Below, in pieces: positions 35,901-47,789 of a stretch of 64,000 nt of DNA. The notes beneath the pieces were generated by a model. The model worked only from the letters and a program-made list of their open reading frames with translations, did not search any database and was not told where the DNA came from. The stretch's first letter is position 1. The number at the start of each line of letters is the position of its first letter. The stretch is from positions 26,386,001 through 26,450,000 of the forward strand of contig CM072337.1 of assembly GCA_036874045.1 (NCBI GenBank), given 5' to 3'. The DNA is from Cymodocea nodosa. Taxonomy: Eukaryota > Streptophyta > Magnoliopsida > Alismatales > Cymodoceaceae. A program made the translations under genes and the position numbers.

Positions 35901-36812
35901 GAGAAGTTTAAGTTCTGAATTTGAAATGAAAGACCTTGGAGTTGTTGAAAAAATTATTGGTATGGAAATATATTGAGGTAGGAAGGTTGGAAAACTATTT
36001 CTTCATCAAAAGGGATACATAGAAAAGGTGTTGACAAAGTTTGGTACGACTTTCACTAATGCCATCAGCACCCCTTATGATAGGAATTTGTGGTTGTCCT
36101 CTAACATGGCACCTTAAACAAATTCAGAAAAAGATTATATGGCTAAAGTGCTATACTTTGGTGCAGTTGAAAGCCTCGTGTATGCCATGGTGTGCATCAG
36201 GCCAAATCTTGCCTAACTTAAAGTGTGATTAGTAGATTTGTGTCTAATCTAGGAAAGAATCATTGGCAAACCATTAAAAGGGTGTTAAGATATTTGAAGG
36301 GAACTATTGATGTGAGATTGATTTATGGAACTGGAAAAGATTGTTCTATAGTTGTTGATCATAGGTGCTCTCTAACAGGATATGTTTTCACCATCTCTAA
36401 CTTTGTTATAAGTTGGAAATCGACATTGAAGCCCACTGTTTCCCTCTCCACTACCAATACTGAATACATGACACTTACAAAAGCCGCGAAGGAAGGTATT
36501 TGACTGAAGGGATTATTTGATGATCTTGGTTAGCATCAAGAAAAGGCAAATATATATTGTGATAGCTTAAGTGCTATATGTTTGACCAAAGATCAAGTAT
36601 TCCATGATCGTACCAAACACATAGATGTTCGATATCACTTCCTTCGATCAGAAAGAAAAATCAATGTCTTGAAGATTAGTACACTTGACAACTCTGCAGA
36701 AATGTTTACAAAGGAGTTACAGAAGGTAAGTTTAAGCATTGGTTGGACTTGCTTAATATCTATAGCTATGCTTGAGCTCATTCAAGGGCTGTGGGGAGAT
36801 TTGTTCTAGGTG
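32920..36812 (+). pseudogene. Copia gag-pol remnant with many stops
   Basis: Segments in order: a gag/UBN2-like region (about 32940-33250), a CCHC knuckle that has lost its last Cys and gained a stop (about 33560-33600), a protease region where the usual DSG active site reads DSR (about 33717-33730), the integrase His-Cys segment and core (about 34100-34800), reverse transcriptase with YVDDILIA (about 35840-35870), and RNase H (about 36370-36640). Many in-frame stops and shifts leave no functional polyprotein. Confidence 0.92.
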
Positions 36813-36840
36813 AAGGTGACATTCAAGATAAGGTGGAGAT

Positions 36841-37189
36841 TGTTAAATGTGTCTTGAATTTTGTTTTGTTTGTTTGGTTTCCAAGGAAGAAGTTGAAGAG
36901 TTTTCTCTTCTTTCATGGCAGTTAATGGTTGATATTCAATGGTGGCTTTTATGGCATTAATTCCATTGATTATCAATAGTTATTAGGTGTCTTTTGTTCT
37001 CCCAATTGTATATCTATAAATGGGGAGGATTAGACATGGTGATGGGATGAGTCTAATTTGTAATCATTTGATCCATAGTGAAACCCTTCATCTCTTCTCA
37101 ACCATACCCTTAGGGGGAACCATATAAATCCTTTTATTTCTTATACGGTGAATGCTTGTTTTCTTCCGTTTGATCCAATTTACATAACA
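36841..37189 (+). repeat. 3' LTR of the Copia element
   Basis: 349 bases, TGTTAAATG...CATAACA, partner of the LTR at 32234. Its difference in length comes mainly from a 6-base deletion near the CCCTTAGGGGG box. Confidence 0.93.
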
Positions 37190-37441
37190 CTTAGCAATAC
37201 TAATTTTTTGTATATGGTTATGTTTTATAACCCAACATTTCTAGGTGAATGACAATTTTATAAAATATTCCTGGTGATGTTGATTGCCGTAAAATTTTTA
37301 TTTCTATTAAATGACTTTTGTATTAAAACTTTCATTAATTTCTTTTGATAAAAAAAATCATGTTTCTGACATCATGTCATTCTTTTGTAGTTTTATTTAC
37401 GCTTACCGGAGATTTTTGCTTGTACTTGTATCAGTTTTCAC

Positions 37442-39082
<1,641 letters not shown>

Positions 39083-40747
39083 AGGCTGCCGGTTTTTTTG
39101 CAAGCTTTTCAGTTGATGGGAACTTTGATGCTTCCTTTCTTTTTTAAGCTGGTCGTATTGTCATCTTGAGACCCCTCTGAATCTAATGAAGAGGATTCAC
39201 GAACAAAGTTCAGTACAAAGTACTGTAGAACATTTTCCGGTTCAAACAGGGGCTTATTCTAGCATGACAATGGAGTTCATTGATGGTTCTTCCAACAGTA
39301 TTTCTGGAACCTTGGCAGTTTTTTTCTCTCGAAATCCTACGGCTATGCTAGGTTAGTCGAATTATGGCTTCTTCAATCGTGGCTTTTGGTTTGGAGCATA
39401 TTCTCCTAGTCAAACATTACATTTTCTCCCTTTTCTAGAAATTTTTTCCTTTTTTTTTGGTTATTCTTTACTTCATATTACCTTTACACTATAAGAGTTT
39501 GTACTCGTGACCCTTCAATTCCATTCTCAATGATCAATGGTCTTCCATCATCATACCATTTCTTGGTTTCAAGTGTTATGCAATTTTCTCGACAAGTACT
39601 TCGTTCGTGCGAATGATTTATAAAATACATGCATTCCATATCGCTAGTTGTTTGTTTGAACTTTTTGATTAATGAATTCATTTTTCACAGACGATTTTCA
39701 TTTTTTAACATGGTATGCCTTCGGTGGCTGCTCTTAGTTCATGCATGGGGCATGGATCTACTTATAAAAGATGACATTACATAGATAACACGCTTGGTCC
39801 TTTACTTTCGTAGAAGATGCTAAGTTAAAGGTGTTAATTGAGTCAAATTTAATTGATATAACATGATTTAAAAAAAAAGAAAAAAGAAAGAAAATATTTT
39901 ATTTACAAAAACAGTATATCAAAGATCAAATAAAACTTTTTTCTAAACCGATTTCGATAAATGGATTTTAAAATTGACATATAGAACTTACAAATCGATC
40001 TATCGTTTTTAGATATTAGAAATTTAACATATTAATTTTACGATCAATATATTTAAAAAATATGATAGCTTAACACAAATAAATAAATCATTATTATTAA
40101 TCGACTCAATACCAATAGTTAACTGAGTCAATACTTTACCCCGGTCTGTACGACGCAGTTTGCATCATTAGTCCAGAAGAGAAAAATTCAACTTGGACAT
40201 CTCTAAAAGGACCTCCACTGTCATGGGAAACGAAAATCCCAGAACATTAGGAGAGCTAATTCCCTCAGCCTGCATGCTTCTCGGTCACAACCGACAACAA
40301 CAACAACAACAACAGGTAGAAATAGTTTTTCTCGTTTTATAAACTTCTTTTAATGTTCAAGATTGGACAAAAAATTATTTTAGTGACACGAAGGGAGCAT
40401 GCAGTGCCAACCATTTGGCATTTGAAGGAAGACCATGGAGAAGAGGTTTTGAGCATTGGGCGGCGCTGTTTTCTTCCTTTTTATTGTTATTTTTTCTCTT
40501 TTACTCCCCCTCTTGTCTTCTTCCTCCGGTGCCAGCGCTCCCCTGCCCCCACACCATACCACCTTTTCAATTTTTTTTTTTTTTGCCACCGCTAAAGCAA
40601 AAGCTGGTTCCTTTTTCTTCCTTTTCCGCCGATCTCTCCAGTCTTCCCGTAGCAACCTCTGGCTCTGGTCGCTCAGAGACATCGTCCACCACGGGAGAGG
40701 GGTCTCCAGATCCCAGTCGTCGTTGCGCATTCTTCTTCTCCCGATCA
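39083..40747. other. PYRB 3' flank and reticulon promoter/leader
   Basis: Holds the 3'UTR of PYRB and then AT-rich intergenic DNA. At 40294-40313 there is a (CAA)n run ending AACAG before GTAGAA, which could be the end of a leader exon of the reticulon gene. From about 40440 to 40747 the DNA is pyrimidine-rich (TTTTCTCTTTT, CTCCCTCTTG) with a poly-T run at 40566-40582, as in plant 5' leaders. No other gene recognised. Confidence 0.45.
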
Positions 40748-43700
40748 ATGGATTCTTCCCCGGATCGGTTGGAGGAAAGGGAGAGCGCCATACATGGATT
40801 GCTTGGAGGTGGAATTGGTAAGCCAGATACGAAAAGCTGCGACTTTTTCTTGACGTTATTTTACTTTTTAGGCATCGACTGTAATGGATTTTGTTGGGTA
40901 TGATCAAAACAACATCATCTCAATGTCAATGTGCTTTCTTCACGTATTCCTCCGCTCTTATGATGGATGGTTAGAAAAATACACCATTTTTTCGTTTTTC
41001 TTCTCCTTTAACGTCGAAGAAGACAAGAATTTTATTTGGATGCCTTATTCTAGGACATCGAAATCACAAGAAATGAAGGTTTTGATATTCCCTCCCGAGC
41101 TTCTTACTCTTCTCATGGTCCACCTCTTGTTCTCACCGAAGCTGATGGTTTTCTTGTCTAAGATAAAGTGCCAATAATTTTATTCCGGGCGCAAAGATAA
41201 TGATGCCTCGACTAACAGTTGCAGATGTGATATTATGGAGAAGGAGGGAGGTGACCGTCGGAATACTGCTTGCAACACTATTTGCTTTGGTGGTTTTTGA
41301 ATTTTCTGGTTATACTCTCCTGTCTCTCGTCTCTAATGTACTCCTACTACTGCTCTTAATTCTATTCGTGTGGGCAAAAGCAGCTGGAATTCTTAATAGG
41401 TATTTTCTTTTCGTTATGCCAAGTTCCAAACACTAATGTTGTCTATCTTATATGCATAGAAAATTAATTCTTGCCAATTCTTGAGTGTAGGCCGCCTCCT
41501 CCTATTCCAAAGTTGCAACTTTCCGAAGAGATGATGATTGAAATATCTGCTTTTGTTCGTTCACATTTCAATGAATTCTTTTCAGTTGCCTATGATGTTG
41601 CACTTGGGAAGGATTTAAAGCTCTTTTACAAGGTTTCCGTCTGGCTTTGGGTGATCTCAGTTGTTGGTCGCTGCACAGACTTTATTACTTTAACTTACAC
41701 AGGTATGAATGTTATTATAAATCAAGAGCTAACATGTTTTCGTTGCAGAAAGATTGATATATCATGCTTTTTTCATTTTTCTCTTTTCTTTTTGCAAAAT
41801 TAGCGACCAACATAGACTATGATGCAATATTGCAATTAGTTTTTTACCTATGTAACATATTTTACCATCAAATTGACAAACTATTGGAAGCAGTAGCTTC
41901 TTGCATAATTGCATTCACACCTGTGTCAGGAAGATTCAATCAACCATACGTTATATCAGCAGAGTTAAACAACTGCCCACATTCTAAGAGCATAACATCA
42001 GGATCTTGGATAAATCTAGAAAAGGCTATTTGACACATTATTTGGAAGTCTTGATAAGCTGTGCCATCAGGATTGAGGAAGAGACCGCAGATGTGCTTCG
42101 GCCTGCTCAGTGTGCACATAATAATGACACTACATAATAGCCTCAAGCAAACATACAATCGCAAATCTAATAGAGTCAACAAAAATCTGGGTTTTGAAAT
42201 GTTGGCTTCCAATTTAAAATCTGTTGGAAAGAATTGAGATATCCATCTATATATAAGTGGAAATTCTGTTTTTTATTTTCTCCATTGTGTATATTTTAAC
42301 AAAAAGTCATTGAAAAGCAAGTTGTGTAGCCATTGAGTCAAAATTAGTTGGTGAAGGGTAGAATTATCCTTGAGGTGCAAGCTCTGATTTTATTTTCTTC
42401 AATGTGCAAGCATTTTAACTGAAGTCACTAAAAAAGCTAGCCATGATGGCATGAGTCGACACTAGAATTTTTGGCTCTTTTACAAACAAAGTTCAGGAGA
42501 TAGTGAAAAAGAAAAGTTATATAATTTATCAGAAGATTTAGTTATGGATAGAAATAGAGAAGGGGAAAATTCATGTGACAAACCTCGTATAATGGGATTA
42601 TCAAGTGTGTTATGTTATATTGTTATATGAGTAATTAGATATCCATGTAAGGTCCATGGGCATATATATGTGTAACTTCATGTGATTAGGAATAACAATT
42701 ATTGTTTTTCTCTTATCACTTGGTACCAAAGTTAGGTTACTTTTAATCCTAGCCATTACCACCCTCCTCACCTTGACCACCACAACAGCCTCCAGCAGCT
42801 GTCTACAGGGCCTGTTTTGCCCTCTCCCTCTCTTCTTTTGCTCCCTCTTCTCTTCCTTACAGTGGAGACACCCTTATCCAGTTCAGGTCTGTGGCTCTCC
42901 ACCCACCAACTGGTTTATTAGTTGCCTCCTTTGCCACCAAAGAGGCATGTTTCCCTCTTCTACAGCCTAGTTCCTGCTTTAGGTGGCAACCAACAGCAGT
43001 TGTAGCTGGCTGTTGGCTGTTCTATGGTGTAATCAGTTGCATCTTGTAGTATATGCCATTGATAAAGTTTTTAGGGCTGTGTGGTGCCTTGTTGCTTCTG
43101 TGTCAAGGTGTTTTCAGTTTGATCTGGTGGTTCACAACACTGTTCAAACTCTATTTCTCCACTTTTGTATTTTTCACATGATCGTGGCTACTATCAGAGA
43201 AAACCTGGTGAAAGGATGAACTGCTACTAGTGTTAAATTTGATGGGAGACACTATTTATTGTGGAAACAAGCATTCAAGAATTTTATAACCTCTCACTAG
43301 AAACTTAGTCATCTCAAAGACAAGGACTATGATAATTGGCTTGCCAACAATTTGCCAGGGCTAGTCAATAGTATGGAAGAGAAGATTGTAAGAATTGTTA
43401 TGATACTCAAATCTATCAAGTGTATTTGGGATATTCTCTATGAGATATGGATATGAGAAGAATATTACTCACATCTGTGAAATCTATGAGTGCCTCTTTG
43501 TACATCATTTGGAGGAGAAGACTTTCAAGGAATATTATGGCATGCTTCAAATGCACTTGGACAGCCTAGAAGTCTACAAGCCACTTGTGGTCGACATCTC
43601 CAAGATGTGACAATACCAAGAAGAACTATCTGTTGCATTATTTTTGAATGGTCATAATCCAAATTTGACTACTCAAGTTTGAATACAGGTACCTCAAGCC

Positions 43701-46449
43701 ATAGATCTGCCATTATTACAGACCACATATTCTAGAGTTTTATGTATCTCCATTGGTACATTGGCATTACATAGTGAATCCTTTACACTGGTGTCATCTA
43801 GTTGAGGTAAAGGCGGAAAAGGCTATATGTGGTCAAGGTGGTTGCATAGGTGGATGAGATGGAAATGCGATTATTATGGTAGAATAAATCATATATCTAA
43901 TCAATACTAGGATAAATATGGACGACCACCAATTGCATGGTTGGTCTCACCTATTGAGATTGATTCTTTTGCTTGGTTAACACAATCTATAATGACTATC
44001 TCACAAGTAGACTATAATCAATTTCTTTAAATGAAGATTCATGTGCTTACACATCTTAACAAAATGGAGTTGTGAAATGCAAACATTAGTATCTTTTCAA
44101 TGTAGCATGTAATCTAATGTTTGAGATGAAAGTATCAAAACATTTATGGTTTGATGTTGTCCTTGTGGCTTTTTATCTTATTAACATACCTTCTACTCCT
44201 TTAAGTGTTGAGGTCCCTCTTAGGTGACTTTGCCTAATAGGAAATTGTTTATCTTATCTCTTAGGGTTTTTAGGTGCACAACATTTGTACAGGATCTTAC
44301 TCTTGTATTGGACAAATTTGAACCAAAATTAATTAATTGTGTTTTTGTTAGGTATTCTAAAAATTAAAAAGGGTATAAATGTTATTATTGTGCTACACAT
44401 CACTATTATGTGTTTGGTGATATGATGCTCTTGTTTCTTGAACCTACCATTGAAAGTGTGCCTCTACCTAAACCTATTGAAGTAAAGCCACCACTAGTAA
44501 AACCCTTGTAGGTTTATTATCAATGACAACATACACCACTGGAACCACAACTTGAATCCAATTTGATGCCTACGGCCTTGGATTTGCCAATCATTACCAT
44601 TAACCTTGATTTGCTCTCTATAAAGGTAAACTAAATACTATAGCTCATTTAATTTCATCATACGTTTCTTATGATCACCTTAAATGCATTTTTTGCTAGT
44701 TTACTCTTTTCATTTCCTTAGAATCACTACCCAAAAATCATTATGAAGCTATGCAAGTTTTACATTGAAAGGCTACCATGGATGAAGAAATGCGAGCATT
44801 GGTATCATGTGGTACTTGGGAGAATTAGTTGATCTTTCTAACAGAATGAGTATTGTTAGTTACAAGTAGTTTTTCACCATCAAATACAAGCTTGGTGGGT
44901 TAATTGATTAATATAAGGCTTGACTAATAGCTTAAGGGTTCACATAAGTTTATGACATTGATTATGTCAAAATATTCTCTTGTTGCTTGCCTCGATTTCA
45001 TTAGAGCTTTATCATCAATTGCAGTAAATCAATAGTGGCAATTTTGTCAATTAGATGTCATAAATACTTTCTTGTACGGTGACCTAAAAGAATAGGTATT
45101 TATGGATCAATCCTTTGGTTATGTTGTTCAAAGAAAAAATAAAGTTTTTTTGTACTTAAGAAAGCTATACATGTGTTAAAGCAAAAGCCCTTGTGCCTAG
45201 TTTTAGAGTTTCAGTGAAGTCATGATGAGTAGTGGATTTCATAGTTTTACTAAGTATGCTAATATTTTCACAAAGGACTTGAATGCAAGAGTTTTTTAGA
45301 CTATTTGTGACAAATTGGACATGTCTGATACATATGCTTCAAATTGAGGAGTGTTAAGTGTATTATGTCATATTGCAATATAGGTAATTAGAATATCCAT
45401 GCAAGGCCCATAGGCCTATACATGTGTAACCCCACATAATTAGGAAAACAATTATCAATCAATTTTCCCTCAACATTGGAATTAAGGATAAATATTGTAG
45501 TTATTGTTGCACAAATAAATTTTGGAATCATCAAGACTTGTATGAATGAAGCATGCGTATAATGCAACAATGGGAAAACTGCTCTTATCGGCTATTCAGT
45601 TGTTTGCTTGCAGTGCTTGTTCATGGCGTTGAATTTCTCTTTTTGTAAAAGAAAAGAAAATCCTGATGAAATCTGCATATATTTGTACCCACTTAAGAGA
45701 CACTAGTGTGGGGTAATGTCTACCATAAGAGAGGCTACAAATAATGGATGGAATTTGCATTAGGGTGGCGGCCAAGTGGCAAAGGTAATATTTGTTAGAT
45801 AACTGTTGAACTATCCTTGTGTTGTAGAAGTTGAGACGCAGCAGGCAATCACTAGCCTCGTCATTCCCGTCCATTAACTCTTAAAAGAAAATGCTGGGCA
45901 GGGAATGAGTTGCTATGGTTAGCAGCGTCAGAGTCCATCTTAATGGAATGAATTAATCTTGAAGAACATGATTGCACATTTCGATCAATATGGAACATGG
46001 GCGTTGGTGCCACTCGTCCGGTGTTACGTGGGTTCTCCAAGCAGCTGACTATCTGCTGCTTATTTTAATTATGATCCATCTGAAATGGTCTGGACTGAGA
46101 AACGCAAAAGCAAATGTGCACGTCTTCAATCAACCTGTATATTTTCTAAAATGCTGTTGTAGAATATGCCAAATTGTTTGACCGGTGATCATAGGAAGTA
46201 GTGGCATTACTACGGTCTAAGTAATATTCTCACGTTACAAACTTCCATTTTTGTCTTGCTTGGATGTTTGCAGGCCTTGCTATTGTACTTACATTGCCTG
46301 CCATGTATGAGAGGTATGAATATCATATCGTCGAGTACGGAATGGACGCATACGAGGAAATGCAACAGGTGTGTGTAAGAGTAGACATCACCTTGAGCAA
46401 GCTTCGGAGATGGATTGCGTTGAAGATCCAAAAGATGAAAACTTGTTGA
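40748..46449 (+). CDS. Reticulon-like protein (RTNLB family)
   Basis: Four exons join to 212 residues: 40748-40817, 41219-41399, 41491-41702, 46274-46449. Reticulons are ER membrane proteins that bend tubules through two long hairpin-forming hydrophobic segments. Here the reticulon domain starts at ADVILWRRREVTVG (residue 25), the first hydrophobic segment is about 36-83, the 48-residue loop includes PPPPIPKLQLSEEM, and the second hydrophobic segment is about 132-175 (VWLWVISVVGRCTDFI...), followed by PAMYERYEYHI and a basic tail ending KMKTC. The short N-terminus (24 residues) puts it among the small plant reticulons. I chose the acceptor at 41218 because it restores the conserved Ala before DVILW; using the later AG would delete it. 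Intron 3 is 4.6 kb and carries a Copia relic. Confidence 0.94.
41938..42233 (-). pseudogene. Unrecognised protein-like fragment in reticulon intron
   Basis: A minus-strand frame of about 90 codons reads GLFLNPDGTAYQDFQIMCQ and FIQDPDVMLLECG. Its composition is protein-like (few low-complexity runs). It has no recognised family and no clear start. It may be a captured exon or a relic of an unidentified element. It lies just left of the Copia relic. Confidence 0.3.
42598..45475 (+). mobile_element. Short-LTR Copia relic in reticulon intron 3
   Basis: Two related terminal repeats of about 120 bases, 42598-42718 and 45352-45475, share GTAATTAGA(A)TATCCATG(T/C)AAGG(T/C)CCAT and end in CA. A primer-binding-site-like TTGGTACCAAAGTT follows the left one. 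Flanking TGGGA and TTGGA are a candidate, imperfect 5-bp target duplication. Inside: a gag segment (LLWKQAFKNF, about 43258; EEKTFKEYYGMLQMHLDSL, about 43514), an integrase piece (about 44055-44215) and a broken reverse-transcriptase region (about 44740-45200). It is much shorter than a full Copia and full of stops, so it is internally deleted and dead. Confidence 0.75.
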
Positions 46450-47789
46450 CAGGGCTTTTCCTTTTCCCTAGTTCCGCCCGCAACAGAGACTGGCCGGCCG
46501 GTTGATTGATTTTGATTTTTTTCTACTTCGTCCAATGATCGAAGCTTTCTTTCTTTCGTTTTTCTTGGTTTTTTTTTTGATCGAGTGCTAGCAGCTGGTT
46601 GAGATTCTCGTCAAGCAAATAGGCGGAAGTGAGTTAAGTTAATACAAAGAGGCTTTTGCGTTTGGTGGATGGATTGTAATTGTCAGGCCCAGCGTCTGAA
46701 TCTGTAAATTAGATCGAACATGGATCGATAGGTGTTGATCATGCACACGCTCTTCTTCTTATTTCTTGGTTGCAGTATTCATTCTTTCGCAATATACATG
46801 GATCGATAGGTGCTCGCGTGTACAAAATACATGTGACCGATTGAACGCCTGAAAGTATATCTTGATAAATAATTTTTATTATATTATTGACGTATATTTA
46901 AAATTTCAGATATGTATAAATTTTTTTATCTCGATGTAAGACAAAGATTGACTGATGATGATGATGCAAGCAAAGGGCATCGAGTCACTTTTTCGTTTTC
47001 GTTAATGATCTACCCCGTCTATCAAGAAGAAATCGTTAAATGATTATCTAATTAAACACATAATTAATGGTTTATGACGTAAGCATAATATATGTGAATT
47101 GAATACGTATTTTCCACACTTAACGGACGTTGCCGGTGGCGCGCAATGGTTTGACGATGTGTTGTAGTTCGATTTGATTCTTCATTTTTGAAATTGTCGA
47201 AACTAGCTTGGTTCTGAGTTTCTAATGCAATTGATCAAACGAATCGACATATTTATTAAGATTTTATTTAATATATATGATATATTGTAAGGACTTGATT
47301 ATTAATTTTTTAAAAAATCCAAACTCTTCGTTTTAATTGTCTAAAAAGCTTACGTGGTCGACTTAATAAACATTATAATTTCTTCTTTTATTTCTCACTC
47401 ACTCATTTGATTTGATTCGATCTCATATACATTTTTTTTTCTAAAAAAATTTAATTAATTATTTTTTGGTACAGTATGTTTGTCGATGTTTTATGATTTA
47501 CAAATTAGATTTTTGACATATAAAAAGTATTGTATTAATTATAAATTTATTTAATTATTCACCCCGATATTTTATCATTTAAATCGTATTTTTATTCTTG
47601 TTTTTTGATTAAAATGATGAGAATTGGCTCGATCGGAGTTTTATAATTTTATTCCAGTAAAAATCGAACCAGAGTAAACCATCCACAGCCGGGGGTCGGC
47701 GTCTACCGTGGCAAATCGGAAGAAGACCTACATCTTCCTGCTCGCGATCTGGTGTTTGATCTCCAACCCTCTCTCAAAGGCGGGCGGAC
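46450..47789. other. Intergenic between reticulon and DEX1
   Basis: 3' flank of the reticulon gene, then AT-rich DNA and the DEX1 promoter. A direct repeat ACATGGATCGATAGGTG occurs at about 46719 and about 46796. A GC-richer patch (47680-47790) marks the DEX1 leader. No gene seen. Confidence 0.5.

Larger units (their letters stand above)
32229..37194 (+). mobile_element. Full-length decayed Copia LTR retrotransposon
   Basis: Bounded by a perfect 5-bp target-site duplication CTTAG (32229-32233, 37190-37194). The LTRs are 32234-32588 and 36841-37189, both TG...CA. A primer-binding site resembling the initiator-Met tRNA site (TAGTATTAGAGTGA for TGGTATCAGAGC) follows the 5' LTR and a purine tract (AAGGTGGAGA) precedes the 3' LTR. 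Domain order protease, integrase, reverse transcriptase, RNase H identifies Ty1/Copia. It lies in sense orientation in the first intron of PYRB. Confidence 0.95.

Noticed and set aside
40294..40313. (CAA)n run as a coding poly-Gln/Asn tract
   Set aside because: No long frame covers it. It fits better as a leader segment or simple microsatellite upstream of the reticulon gene.
41221..41224. Later AG acceptor (GCAG before ATGTGATA) for reticulon exon 2
   Set aside because: It would delete the conserved Ala of ADVxLW; the acceptor at 41217-41218 keeps it and the phase.
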